Below, piece after piece: positions 53,324 to 62,492 of a stretch of 64,000 nucleotides of DNA. The stretch's first letter is position 1; each line of letters begins with the position of its first letter. The translations under genes and the position numbers were made by a program. Source of the DNA: Flavobacteriales bacterium (GTDB lineage: Bacteria > Bacteroidota > Bacteroidia > Flavobacteriales_F > PHOS-HE28); assembly GCA_016702645.1 (NCBI GenBank), contig JADJDP010000046.1:9741-73740 (forward strand). Direction: 5' to 3'. Below the pieces are notes generated by a model. That model had not been told where the DNA came from and made no database searches. It saw only the letters and a list, made by a program, of their open reading frames with translations.

Positions 53324-54439
53324 CTATTCCTGTTCGTGCAGGATCTTGTGTCCGCCCTTCTTCAGGTACACATCGCGCTTGAAGAGATCCAGGTCGCTCG
53401 CCACCATCTCCTTCACCAGGGCCTTCAGATCGTATTTGTGTTTCCAGCCGAGCACGCGCTTGGCTTTGGAGGGGTCGCCTTCCAAGTGGTCCACTTCCGC
53501 AGGGCGGTAGTAGCGCTTGTCGATGGCCACGAGCGTCCTGCCGGTCTTCTTGTCGATGCCCTTCTCCTTCTCGCCCTTGCCCTTCCACTCGAGCTTGATG
53601 CCGACCTCCGCGAAGGCGAGGTCGATGAAGTGACGCACGGTGTAGGTCTTGCCGGTTGCGAGCACGAAGTCGTCGGGCTTGTCGGCTTGCAGCATCAGCC
53701 ACATTCCTTCCACATAGTCCTTGGCATGACCCCAGTCGCGTTTGGCGTCCATGTTACCGAGGTACAAGGTCTGTTGCAGCCCGAGCTTGATCTTGGCCAC
53801 TGCGCGGGTGATCTTCCGTGTTACGAAGGTCTCTCCACGCAGCGGGCTCTCGTGGTTGAAGAGGATGCCGTTGCAGGCGAAGATGCCGTAGCTCTCGCGG
53901 TAGTTCTTGGTGATCCAGAAGCCGTAGAGCTTGGCCACGCCGTAGGGGCTCTTCGGGTAGAAGGGCGTCTCTTCGTTCTGCGCGCGAGGCAAGACACCAC
54001 CATACAATTCGCTGGTGCTGGCCTGGTAGAAGCGCGTCTTCTTCTCCATACCAAGGATGCGGATGGCTTCCAGGAAACGAAGCGTGCCTATACCATCGGC
54101 GTTGGCCGTGTACTCGGGCATTTCGAAGCTCACCGCCACGTGGCTCATGGCGGCGAGGTTGTAGATCTCGTCCGGCTGGATCTCCTTCACCAGACGCAGG
54201 CAATTGACACTGTCGGTGAGATCGCCGTAGTGCAAGTGGAAGGGACGACCCTTCTCGTGCATGTCGTGGTAGAGGTGGTCGATGCGGTCCGTGTTGAACA
54301 GCGAACTACGGCGCTTGATGCCGTGTACTTCGTAGCCCTTGTTCAGCAGGAGTTCGCTCAGGTATGCGCCGTCCTGGCCGGTAACGCCGGTGATCAATGC
54401 GACCTTACGCTTCTTGCTGGTTTCCTTCTTCTTCGCCAT
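53324..54439 (-). CDS. gmd: GDP-mannose 4,6-dehydratase
   Basis: 371 residues. Rossmann motif ALITGVTGQDGAYLSELLLNKGYEVHG (about 14-40), then IKRRSSLFNTDRIDHLY, the catalytic ASTSELYG (Ser/Thr, Glu), and YGVAKLYGFWITKNYRESYG carrying Tyr-Lys. NHESPLRGETFVTRKITRA and the C-terminal YYRPAEVDHLEGDPSKAKRVLGW are Gmd hallmarks. It makes GDP-4-keto-6-deoxy-mannose for Fcl. The N-terminus MAKKKETSKKRK is a little longer than usual. cysQ lies 14 bp upstream. Confidence 0.97.
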   Translation of the reverse strand: MAKKKETSKKRKVALITGVTGQDGAYLSELLLNKGYEVHGIKRRSSLFNTDRIDHLYHDMHEKGRPFHLHYGDLTDSVNCLRLVKEIQPDEIYNLAAMSHVAVSFEMPEYTANADGIGTLRFLEAIRILGMEKKTRFYQASTSELYGGVLPRAQNEETPFYPKSPYGVAKLYGFWITKNYRESYGIFACNGILFNHESPLRGETFVTRKITRAVAKIKLGLQQTLYLGNMDAKRDWGHAKDYVEGMWLMLQADKPDDFVLATGKTYTVRHFIDLAFAEVGIKLEWKGKGEKEKGIDKKTGRTLVAIDKRYYRPAEVDHLEGDPSKAKRVLGWKHKYDLKALVKEMVASDLDLFKRDVYLKKGGHKILHEQE

Positions 54440-54453
54440 GATGATGGATCTGC

Positions 54454-55290
<837 letters not shown>

Positions 55291-55317
55291 CGATCCGAGG
55301 GCGATCCACCGAAGCGC

Positions 55318-55350
55318 GACCGGGCGGTCGACGCTCCGGAGCGATCGCTC
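55318..55350. repeat. Cluster of short perfect palindromes between cysQ and the zinc-ribbon gene
   Basis: GACCGGGCGGTC (55318-55329, stem GACC/GGTC), GCTCCGGAGC (55333-55342) and GAGCGATCGCTC (55339-55350) follow one another in the 63-bp gap after the small zinc-ribbon gene. They may act as a weak terminator for that gene. No T tract follows. Confidence 0.35.
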
Positions 55351-55353
55351 TTC

Positions 55354-55503
55354 TTACTTGCCCAGGATCTTGAACATGCCCGTGCCGCAGGTGCCGCACG
55401 TGCCCTTCATCGCCTTGCGGCCGTTGGCCATGGTGACCTCTTTGGCGTCCTTGATGTCACGCTTCTCCTTGCACTTCACGCAGTAACCTTGAACAGCTGG
55501 CAT
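55354..55503 (-). CDS. Small zinc-ribbon protein (DUF5679-like)
   Basis: 49 residues, starting MPAVQGYCVKCKEKRDIKDA and ending TCGTCGTGMFKILGK. Two CxxC pairs (CVKC at about 8-11 and CGTC at about 38-41, within GTCGTCGTG) form a treble-clef or zinc-ribbon knuckle. I recognise it as the widespread DUF5679-type mini zinc ribbon. Function is unknown; the fold suggests nucleic-acid or protein binding. It has its own 130-bp upstream gap, in which a TACCTTCG-type box lies on the minus strand near 55532. Confidence 0.85.
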   Translation of the reverse strand: MPAVQGYCVKCKEKRDIKDAKEVTMANGRKAMKGTCGTCGTGMFKILGK

Positions 55504-55633
55504 GATCGTAGGGGTTTATGATTGGTGCCGAAGGTATCCTCATAGGGAAGCGCCCCTCCCGAGCACGAAAAGAGGTTTTCAACAGCCCTTGAAGGCATGG
55601 TCCACGGAGAAGGAGGTCATATAGCTTCGTGGT

Positions 55634-56485
55634 ATGCGGCTCCCGTTGGTTCTCCTTGCCTCCGCCTGTTCCACAATTGCACTGGCACAGCCGGATCCGG
55701 ACAGCATCCTCGTCGGCAACAGGCCACGGCCCAAAGTACTGCTGGTGGGCACCTTCCATTTCGAGTACTACGACCTGGATGCGCATGTGACCGCCAAGGA
55801 GAAGCGCGTGAACGTGAAGGAGCCCAAGCGCCAGCAGGAGATGCAGGAGCTGATCGACCATATCGCACGTTTCAAGCCCACTGCGATCGCTGTGGAGAGC
55901 GGCGCGAACACGGACTACCTCCTGCGCCGCTATGAGAAATACCTGCGCACCGATTCCATCACGCGCGCCGATGAAGTGGACCAGATCGGTTTCCGGCTGA
56001 TGAAGCGCTTCGCATTGGATACGCTCTTCGGCGTGGATGCACCTGCCTTGGTGAACGACCTATGGGAAGAGCCCGATTCGGCGGTGGTACACCCGATACT
56101 GGACAGCATCTATGCCGACTGGGACTTCCAGAACGACGATGCCATAGACAAACGGTACGATGCGTACCATGAGTTCGACGATGACCTGAAATTGCACAGC
56201 ACCTTGCTCGAGTTCTTCACGTACCGCAACTCCGACAAAGTGGTGGAGCGTGACTATGGCGCATACCTAGCTGGCGACTTCAAGCTGGGCAAATACCGCG
56301 GTGCCGATGCGCTGGCCATGCATTGGTACAGCCGTAACCTACGCATCTTCCGCAACATCCAAGAACTGCACTTGCAGCCAACCGACCGCCTGGTGGTGCT
56401 CTACGGCGCCGGTCACATGGGCGTGCTCAAGCAACTCTTCGAATGCTCGGTGGAATTCGAACTGGTGAAGTTCGGGGAGTTATGA
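55634..56485 (+). CDS. DUF5694 (TraB/TIKI-like) secreted protein
   Basis: 283 residues with a signal peptide (LPLVLLASACSTIALAQ). Conserved patches: KVLLVGTFHFEYYDLD (about 34-49, the first Gly-Thr-x-His of the TraB/TIKI fold), FKPTAIAVESGANTDYLLRRYEKYL (the metal-site Glu region), and the C-terminal LVVLYGAGHMGVLKQLFECSVEFELV (second His). TIKI/TraB relatives are metal-dependent proteases; activity is not shown for DUF5694. A TAGCTTCG box at 55622-55629 ends 4 bp before the ATG. It converges with the AHSA1-type gene, with abutting stops. Confidence 0.8.
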   Translation: MRLPLVLLASACSTIALAQPDPDSILVGNRPRPKVLLVGTFHFEYYDLDAHVTAKEKRVNVKEPKRQQEMQELIDHIARFKPTAIAVESGANTDYLLRRYEKYLRTDSITRADEVDQIGFRLMKRFALDTLFGVDAPALVNDLWEEPDSAVVHPILDSIYADWDFQNDDAIDKRYDAYHEFDDDLKLHSTLLEFFTYRNSDKVVERDYGAYLAGDFKLGKYRGADALAMHWYSRNLRIFRNIQELHLQPTDRLVVLYGAGHMGVLKQLFECSVEFELVKFGEL

Positions 56486-57019
56486 TCAGGCTCCTTGTTG
56501 CCGCTGCTTGTACTCCGCGTTGAGCCCATCCATCTTGCTCCAGAAGGCGGGCGCGATGCGTCCGTTCAAGTGCTCCACCAGCACATCCAGGTGCGTGTGC
56601 CAGCCGCCACTCACACCCAGCAGGTCGTTCTGGTTGGGTAGACGGTGGTGTGTGAGTACGAGCAATACCTCATTGCCCTTCGCGCTCAGTTCGAAGACCA
56701 CCTCCGATAGCGCTTCAGCCCTTGTGCCCCATGTGTAGCCCAGCACATGCGGGGGTTCGTAGCGCGTGATCCTGGCCTTCATGGTGTGGCCGTTCTTGTA
56801 CTTCTCCGGTGGTTCATCCGGCTTGGTCGTATCCAAATTGGTATGGAGCCAGAACAACTCCACATCGCCGTCCACACGCAGGTCCATGGCGCCACTGGCG
56901 AGCCACTTGGCGCGCTTCTCCGATTCGGTGAGGTAGGCCCATACGCGCTCTATGGGGCCGGGCAGCAAGCGCTCAAAGCGGATGGTGTTCGGTGCGATGA
57001 CGGCTCCGTACTTGTCCAT
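56486..57019 (-). CDS. SRPBCC (AHSA1-type) protein paired with ArsR regulator
   Basis: 177 residues. START/Bet v1-like AHSA1 domain: RFERLLPGPIERVWAYLTESEKRAKWLASG near the N-terminus, then VFELSAKGNEVLLVLTHHRLPNQNDLLGVSGGWHTHLDVLVEHLNG towards the end. Members bind hydrophobic ligands; bacterial operon partners of this ArsR type are common, but ligands are unknown. It starts 27 bp after the regulator's stop on the same strand, so the two are probably co-transcribed from the ArsR-controlled promoter. Confidence 0.88.
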   Translation of the reverse strand: MDKYGAVIAPNTIRFERLLPGPIERVWAYLTESEKRAKWLASGAMDLRVDGDVELFWLHTNLDTTKPDEPPEKYKNGHTMKARITRYEPPHVLGYTWGTRAEALSEVVFELSAKGNEVLLVLTHHRLPNQNDLLGVSGGWHTHLDVLVEHLNGRIAPAFWSKMDGLNAEYKQRQQGA

Positions 57020-57046
57020 GGGGGATGGTGTTTGATTCGTTCTTGT

Positions 57047-57382
57047 TCAGCGGTTGGCCGCGTCCTCGTCGCGCAGCAGTTGCTCCAAAGCAACAAGGCG
57101 CTTAGCCCAGAAGTTGCGCGTCTCAGCGATCCACTTCGCTGCCGCATCGAGCTGTTCAGGTCGGTAACTGAGGAAGTGGTCGCGGCCCACCTTGCGGCGC
57201 TTCACCAGCTTGGCGCGTTCGAGCACGAGGATGTGCTTGCTCACGGCGTTCAGCGACATGCCAAAAGGCTGCGCGACTTCCGTTACACGCGCTTCGCCGG
57301 AAGAGAGCCGTTGCAGGATCGCGCGGCGGGTGGGATCGGCCAGCGCGGTGAGCGTGCGGTCGAGGGTCTGTGGGGTTGGCAT
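57047..57382 (-). CDS. ArsR/SmtB-family winged-helix regulator
   Basis: 111 residues from the ATG at 57382. Winged helix with LTALADPTRRAILQRLSSGEARVTEVAQPFGMSLNAVSKHILVLERAKLVKRRKVGRDHFLSYRPEQL. No cysteine or histidine cluster typical of metal-sensing ArsR proteins is present, so it is of the non-metal type that pairs with AHSA1 proteins. A perfect 9-2-9 palindrome overlaps its promoter, so it probably represses itself and the downstream SRPBCC gene. Confidence 0.92.
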   Translation of the reverse strand: MPTPQTLDRTLTALADPTRRAILQRLSSGEARVTEVAQPFGMSLNAVSKHILVLERAKLVKRRKVGRDHFLSYRPEQLDAAAKWIAETRNFWAKRLVALEQLLRDEDAANR

Positions 57383-57388
57383 CCGGGG

Positions 57389-57396
57389 CAAATATA
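57389..57396 (-). promoter_or_regulatory. -7 box (TATATTTG) of the ArsR gene
   Basis: Exact TAnnTTTG, 6 bp before the ATG, so transcription likely starts at or within 1-2 nt of the start codon (leaderless mRNA). It abuts the operator palindrome. Confidence 0.65.
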
Positions 57397-57415
57397 TTCA
57401 ACCATTTGGTTGAAT
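57396..57415. promoter_or_regulatory. ArsR operator palindrome
   Basis: ATTCAACCA-TT-TGGTTGAAT is a perfect 9-bp inverted repeat with a 2-bp centre, spanning the spacer between the -7 box and the expected -33 region. Its position just upstream of the ArsR gene is what autorepression needs. Confidence 0.75.
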
Positions 57416-57489
57416 GTAAGAAATGCGAAAAACGATGACCTCGAACGAATGGAAATGGTGAAGGGATCGCCGAGGATCCTATGTGACCA

Positions 57490-58053
57490 TCATGACACCA
57501 CGGCCGACGCCTTCCTTGCCTTGGCCCTTTTCCTCAGCCGCAAGAACAGCCAGACCAAGAACCACAGGACGAGCGCCGCAAGAAAGCCCATGACCATCTG
57601 CACCGTTCCGGACAGGGAATCCGCTCCCAACTGCCGAACGGCGATGAGCCATTGACCGTCGCGGCGCAACCACACATCCGTGACCTGCACATCGGAGCTG
57701 ATCGGTATGCCTATGCCGGTCGTCACCTTGAAGTCGAGCAATGAACTGACCACAGCGACTTCCCCGAACGCGCGGACCTTGACGTTGTGGAACTTGAATC
57801 CCTCCCACTTCATGTTCACGGCGTTGTCGATCCATTCCGCACGCGGAGTGAACGCGGTATCACCAGGGACCTCAAGCATGAACTCATCGGCAACGAGCAG
57901 TTCCAACGCGGCCCGGTCCTGTCGCTCCACCGCGCTCATCAGCTCGTTGGAACGCGCGATCAATTCCCTTTCGATCGTAACATCGGAATGCGCGATCGCA
58001 AGCACCTGGGCTGCGCAAGACATCATTGCAAGAAACCACTTGGACTTGAGCAT
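57490..58053 (-). CDS. Exported NTF2-like (DUF4440/SnoaL) protein with C-terminal membrane helix
   Basis: 187 residues starting MLKSKWFLAMMSCAAQVLAIA (signal peptide). NTF2-like cone fold: LMSAVERQDRAALELLVADEFMLEVP, RAEWIDNAVNMKWEGFKFHNVKVRAFGEVAVVSSLLDF, and VTDVWLRRDGQWLIAVRQLG. A C-terminal helix (MVMGFLAALVLWFLVWLFLRLRKR) with a basic tail anchors it in the membrane. In the printed sequence an upstream frame fuses it to the aldehyde dehydrogenase; that fusion is an artefact of a missing base at 58113. Ligand unknown. Confidence 0.78.
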   Translation of the reverse strand: MLKSKWFLAMMSCAAQVLAIAHSDVTIERELIARSNELMSAVERQDRAALELLVADEFMLEVPGDTAFTPRAEWIDNAVNMKWEGFKFHNVKVRAFGEVAVVSSLLDFKVTTGIGIPISSDVQVTDVWLRRDGQWLIAVRQLGADSLSGTVQMVMGFLAALVLWFLVWLFLRLRKRAKARKASAVVS

Positions 58054-58075
58054 GCCTGAGGTTTGGAGCAAGGTA

Positions 58076-59036
58076 TCAATACCCCCCACCCCCACCCTGC
58101 CCCTTCTCGATCGGTGCCAAGTGGTCTTCACTTCCTGCGTGTCGAGGATGAGGTAAGGTGACTGTCCTTGCTCGCTGTTCCAATCGGAGACCTTCGGATA
58201 GACCACGCGCTTCAGGTTGCAGATCGCTTCCTGTTCCAGCATGGTGCGTTCCTCCTTGGTGGCGCTATCAACAACGATCGCGTTGATGTCCATGTGCGTC
58301 ACTAGGGGCTTGAGCAATTCCTTGCGGTAGCCGGTGAGCAAATTCACCACGCCACCCGGCAAGTCGCTGGTGGCGAGCACCTCGGTGAAGGTCACGGCGG
58401 GCAAGGGCATGCTCTCGCTGGCCACCACGATGCAGGTATTGCCGCCCGCGATCACGGGTGCGATCATCGAGACAAGTCCGAGCAAGGCGCTGCCTTCGGG
58501 GGCCACCACGCCCACCACGCCAGTGGGTTCGTACACACTGAAGTTGAAGTGCGAACTGTTCGTGGGGTTCACGCTGCTGAAGACCGCTTGGTACTTGTCG
58601 CACCAACCGGCGTAGTAGAGCCAGCGATCGATCGCCGCTGAAACACGGGCCTCGGCATGTTCGCGTGTACCGCCATGCAGCATGATCTCATGCACGAACT
58701 GCGCACGACGGCCTTCCAGCATTTCGCCGATGCGGTAGAGGATCTGGCCCCGATTGAAGGCACTGCGACCAGCCCATCCGCTCACAGCACCCCGCGCAGC
58801 GATCACCGCATCCCGCACATCCTTGCGACTGCTGTGGCAGATGTTCGCCAAGGGTTTACCATCTGTTCCCTTCGGCTGGTAATAACGCCCGCTCTCGGTG
58901 CGCGGGAACTTGCCGCCGATGAAGACCTTGTAGGTCTTCATCACGGGGATGCGTGCGCTTTCCTCGCTGTGCCGTTGGAGGCGTGGCCGTTGAGGTCGGC
59001 TTTGACGACGGTGTGCTTGGAGATGGTCTTGCTCAT
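58076..59036 (-). CDS. Aldehyde dehydrogenase-family protein lacking the catalytic half (frameshifted)
   Basis: About 317 residues after restoring two indels. It holds an ALDH N-terminal NAD-binding domain: KTYKVFIGGKFPRTESGRYY, GWAGRSAFNRGQILYRIGEML, EPTGVVGVVAPEGSALLGLVSMIAPVIAGGN, VVNLLTGYRKELL. The chain ends soon after (SPYLILDTQEVKTTW, then restored HPIEKGQGGGGGY); no catalytic-Cys segment is present, so it is probably non-catalytic or works with a full ALDH. The frame after ATG 58941 continues upstream in coding style (ARIPV), so a start at 59036 (MSKTISKHTVV) with an indel near 58945-58965 is likely. A one-base loss at 58113-58114 breaks the 3' end. Confidence 0.7.
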
Positions 59037-59128
59037 GGGCCTGGTGGGCAGTGCGTAGCCAAAACTACGACCCGCATTGCCTTCGGGTCGCGATCTCATT
59101 CGCACGGACTCGAGCGCTTCCCCCCATC

Positions 59129-59530
59129 CTACTTCGCCCGCATCCGATTCCCCTTCGCCGCGTGCGTCACCTCCGCAAGACCGAGCGATTCCATCAGGGG
59201 TGGTAGATAAACGCCGAAGCGACCGCGCAATCCCTTCTTCAATCCGTACCAGCCCTTCACCGGGTTCTTCTCGCTGCGACCCCAGGCTTCCACGGTACCT
59301 TCTTTGGCAGGCTTCTGCTCATCGGCGCCACCGAGGTCCATCCAGTCGCCGTGCTTCTTCAACATCGCGTGCAGGTCATTGATGCAGCGGATGTCGTAAA
59401 GCAGCACGGTCTTGCCCACGGTGCACACGAGCACTTCCCTGCCATCCTTCTCTTCCACATGCATGGTGTATTCAGAAGTGCCGGGTGGCGTCTTCAATTT
59501 CCAGGGCTTGTCCTTGGTGCGCTTTTCCAT
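59129..59530 (-). CDS. Conserved protein of unknown function (DUF6855-like)
   Basis: 133 residues: KDKPWKLKTPPGTSEYTMHVEEKDGREVLVCTVGKTVLLYDIRCINDLHAMLKKHGDWMDLGGADEQKPAKEGTVEAWGRS then NPVKGWYGLKKGLRGRFGVYLPPLMESLGLAEVTH, ending NRMRAK. The conserved W/G/Y pattern fits a small single-domain family that I believe is DUF6855; no catalytic motif is evident. It is a single gene in a run of small, poorly connected genes at the right of the window, with 92 bp before it and 110 bp after it. Confidence 0.7.
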   Translation of the reverse strand: MEKRTKDKPWKLKTPPGTSEYTMHVEEKDGREVLVCTVGKTVLLYDIRCINDLHAMLKKHGDWMDLGGADEQKPAKEGTVEAWGRSEKNPVKGWYGLKKGLRGRFGVYLPPLMESLGLAEVTHAAKGNRMRAK

Positions 59531-59640
59531 GTTCAGGCGGGTGGAAGGATGTGGGCGGATTTCGACCTCTGTATGGACGAAGCTAAGGACCGTACTTCAC
59601 CTCCGCATGAACTTATCTTGTCGGGCTCAACCACCAACCC

Positions 59641-59996
59641 ATGTCCCGACACGTCACCGGCATCGGCGGATTCTTCTTCCGCTCCGACGACCACAAGGCG
59701 CTTGCCAGTTGGTACAACAAACACTTCGGCATCAACGACCAGGAGAACGGATGGATCTGGAACCAGGATGCCGGCCCCACGGTGTTCTCGCCGTTCAAGC
59801 GCGACAGCGACTACTTCGATAAGCAGCCCTTCATGCTGAACCTGCGCGTGCAAGACATGGATGGCCTGCTGAAGAAACTCGAGGCCGACGGTGTGCGCAT
59901 CGATCCCAAGCGCATGGACGAGGACTACGGGCGCTTCGCGTGGTGTACGATCCGGAGGGGAACAAGATCGAATTGTGGAGCCGAAATAGGCGTTAG
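59641..59996 (+). CDS. VOC-family (glyoxalase/bleomycin-resistance-like) protein (frameshift near end)
   Basis: About 119 residues when restored. The vicinal-oxygen-chelate fold: GIGGFFFRSDDHKALASWYNKHFG at the N-terminus, FMLNLRVQDMDGLLKKLEADGVRI, and the C-terminal beta strand GNKIELW. The frame breaks at 59942-59943 (TGG); one more G gives FAWVYDPEGNKIELWSRNRR and the stop at 59996. Metal ligands expected in this fold are the N-terminal His/Gln and the Glu of KIELW. Substrate unknown. Its 3' end overlaps the convergent toxin gene by 72 bp. Confidence 0.82.
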
Positions 59997-60287
59997 TGGG
60001 GCCGTCCCCATCGGCAGGTTGCGGCTGGAGTGGAATACACTGTAGACGATGATCGTGCCCTTCTCGGATCGATAGATCAATTGATAAGGAAATCGCTTGA
60101 GCGTCATCTTGCGATACCTCGAGCGCCATTTCGGAAGGCCGCGAGGGTGGTCGCGAATAAACTCAACGAACTCGCCGATCTCGATAAGCAGTCGCTCACC
60201 CGTTCCCTTGGCCTGAGCTTCGTACCAGTCGAATGCTTCCTGCACATCTCGGATGGCTTCGCCGCGCCAGACAACGGTGGCGCTCAT
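59925..60287 (-). CDS. RelE/ParE-family toxin
   Basis: 120 residues. The RelE/ParE fold is recognisable: VVWRGEAIRDVQEAFDWYEAQAKGTGERLLIEIGEFVEFIRDHPRGLPKWRSRYRKMTLKRFPYQLIYRSEKGTIIVYSVFHSSRNLP (typical of plasmid-stabilisation-type toxins). The family is normally 95-105 residues, so the last 20 or so may be an artefact of a missed stop. Its ATG overlaps the antitoxin TGA by 4 bp (60284-60287). It would act by mRNA cleavage or gyrase poisoning; which one cannot be told from sequence. Confidence 0.85.
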   Translation of the reverse strand: MSATVVWRGEAIRDVQEAFDWYEAQAKGTGERLLIEIGEFVEFIRDHPRGLPKWRSRYRKMTLKRFPYQLIYRSEKGTIIVYSVFHSSRNLPMGTAPLTPISAPQFDLVPLRIVHHAKRP

Positions 60288-60540
60288 GCATCCTTGCCTT
60301 TCCCTGAACGGATCAAGTCCTTGGCCTCACCCAGGTGTAACTTTCACCCTCCCCACGCTTGTATGCGGCTTCGCTCCCCTTCACGATGTTGCCAGTGCTC
60401 ATCGGTCAGGTAGTCCGTCCTCTTCCTCCGCGTTCTTTTCCGAACGGAACAGGTCAGCCACTTTCTTCAGCAGACCTTCATCGGTCGTGCGCAGCACGAG
60501 CGCTCGATCGGTTGAGGAGCTTGAGGGATTCTGTGGACAT
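60284..60540 (-). pseudogene. Antitoxin of the RelE-type module (several indels)
   Basis: Pieces in all three frames rebuild one addiction-module antitoxin: MSTESLKLLN; then ALVLRTTDEGLLKKVADLFRSEKNAEEEDG; then DYLTDEHW; then IVKGSEAAYKRGEGESYTW; then GEAKDLIRSGKGKDA and the stop at 60284. At least four indels are needed. The order, the 'LTDEHW...RGEGESYTW-EAK-IR' pattern typical of such antitoxins, and the 4-bp overlap with the toxin gene support this. Real decay versus sequencing error cannot be told here, but the surrounding error density favours error. Confidence 0.55.
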
Positions 60541-60665
60541 GGGATCGGCTTGTGTGACGAAGTTAAGACCAAGGGAAGCCGGGTGACGCGAGCGAGATGG
60601 TGAAACCGTGGACGATGAGGCGGGGCATGGTGCGGCGCATTGTTTTTCAAGGCGACCTAACGCAG

Positions 60666-62407
60666 CTAGGCCTCTGCCACTTCCGGGGTCGCCGGAGTTT
60701 CTGCCACCGGGCTTGCTGGTTTCGCCCATGACATTATCTCCGTGACAAAGGCTCGCGCCTCAGCCAAGTCCGCATCCTCTGCAAGATTCAAACTCAGCAC
60801 GGCGTTGACCCATGCAGGTCCATGGTTGCCTTCCTTGCGGTAAAACTTCTCTAGTTCACCAACCTCGACCACAAAAACTCCTTGTTGCTTAAGGCCCGAT
60901 CATGAGCTCATCGTGGATCTTGGAGGGTCCCCCAGAAGGAACAAACGCCTTCCCGGTCTCCTTTGCGTCCCAAGGCGTGGACTTCTAAAGATTCGGTTGA
61001 TCTCCGTTTTGGCAGACTCAGGAATCCGGCGTCGGTCACACCTTCCAGAATCTTTCCGATCGCGCTTTCCCTTCAGCCGAGGTGAGGTCCGGTTTCTTCG
61101 ATTCAATGGCATCCTTGACTGCTTTCCACTTTGGTCTGAGTGCCGACCAGTCACCGTTGGCTGCCTCGACTATATCCTTCAATGGCTTGTCGGAGTTAAG
61201 CACATCAAAATCCGCAACGGCAATGACGGAAACGTCAACGGCAGAGAGCGCCCTAACAACCACAGGTATCCGCGCCTTCCGCCGCAGTGAACGAACTTGA
61301 TTGAGGGTCTTTTCACAATCTCCTCCGATGTATCAATGATGCTCCCCGCAACCGCAGGTAGAATCTCGCATCCGCATCACCTTCCGTGACCACTACTTTC
61401 TCATGGAATATTCCGTCAAGTATGTCCGAATACCGCAGGAGTGGATCATTCCACAACTGGGAGATGCGCTCGTTGTCCAGTTGTCGCATGACGTTAACCC
61501 CTCCCTCGCGCCTCAACCGAACGACTCGAACATTGTTGCCTCCGGCGTTCAGAACGCCTTTCAGAATATCACCGCTATGAGTGGCAATAAACAGCTGGCG
61601 GTCGCTTTGCTTGTCCTCAACCAGCATCTGGCCAAGGAGTCGGGCTTGTGGCGGATGCAGGAATGCCTCAGGCTCATCGACCAATAGAATTGATTCATGG
61701 CCGACCGAAGTGTTCAAAAGGACACCGGCAAAACTCCGAACTCCATCACCCTGCGAATGCAGAGTGGGAAGCTTCTCCAACTCGTCTAAGTAGCTGGCAC
61801 TAACCCGATCGTCACTGCCTTGCGGAATGGGGCGCGTACCGATGTACAACGGCCCGGCTTCCCGCGTTCCGATGTACAATAAGGTCATCTCCAAAGCTTT
61901 CCGAAACTGCTCGCTAATCCGTTTCTCAATCGTGTCGTCCTTCTGCAAATAGTGAATGGGGTGAGCCAAAGCTTCCTGAGTGATAGCGATGCTCGGAGCG
62001 GGGTTGGCAGCTCTCAAGCGCTCATCAGCATTCAGCAGTCGGCAAAAAAAGGGAGCCAGTTGTTGAAGCCCATCTGACTGTGCGCCCCAGAACTTCATGG
62101 CCTGCTTTCGAGGTATCGCAGCACCAAGAGTTTGATACTGAATGTTCCCCGGCGGTTGCTCAACCACACGCGTAGAGTTCTCCAGCCATTCAATCAGTTC
62201 ATCGGGACTCCCTTCGCTACCGATGCTTAGGGATTTAACCACCGGGTTTGCTGCCTGGATCGAGTGCACCTTATCTCGAATGCCTCTAAGAGCCGCACTC
62301 TTTCCGGCATTGTTGGGCCCAACAATGACAACGACGTCATTCCTCCCGAGATTCAATACAGAACAATCGCTGAAAGTGACGGATTCAAGCCAGATTCCTT
62401 GAGGCAT
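60666..62407 (-). CDS. OLD-family-like ATPase with TOPRIM nuclease domain (several indels)
   Basis: The open part (62407-61313, 364 residues) is an ABC-type ATPase: Walker A in VIVGPNNAGKSAALRG (about 28-43), a signature-like HSQGDGVRSFAGVLL, Walker B ILLVDEPEAFLHPPQA, and H-loop FIATHSGDIL, followed by VVVTEGDADARFYLRL, the TOPRIM glutamate. Other frames continue it: GSIIDTSEEIVKRPSIKFVHCGG, then KARIPVVVRALSAVDVSVIAVADFDVLN (TOPRIM DxD), LTSAEGKARSE, ILEGVTDAGFLSLP, and a final GVFVVEVGELEKFYRKEGNHGPAWVNAV to the stop at 60666. That layout matches OLD (overcoming lysogenisation defect) nucleases, many of which defend against phage. No GajB-type helicase neighbours it. Confidence 0.72.
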
Positions 62408-62492
62408 GTTTTCTGGAGATTTGACTGCCTTTGTTCGCTATCCCAACAAAGGACGCTACTGAGAAAGAAACTCAGCGAACTTATCCCAAGAC

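Noticed and set aside
57490..58941. Fusion of aldehyde dehydrogenase and NTF2-like protein into a 484-residue gene
   Set aside because: One missing base at 58113-58114 hides the dehydrogenase stop; a signal peptide marks an independent NTF2-like start at 58053.
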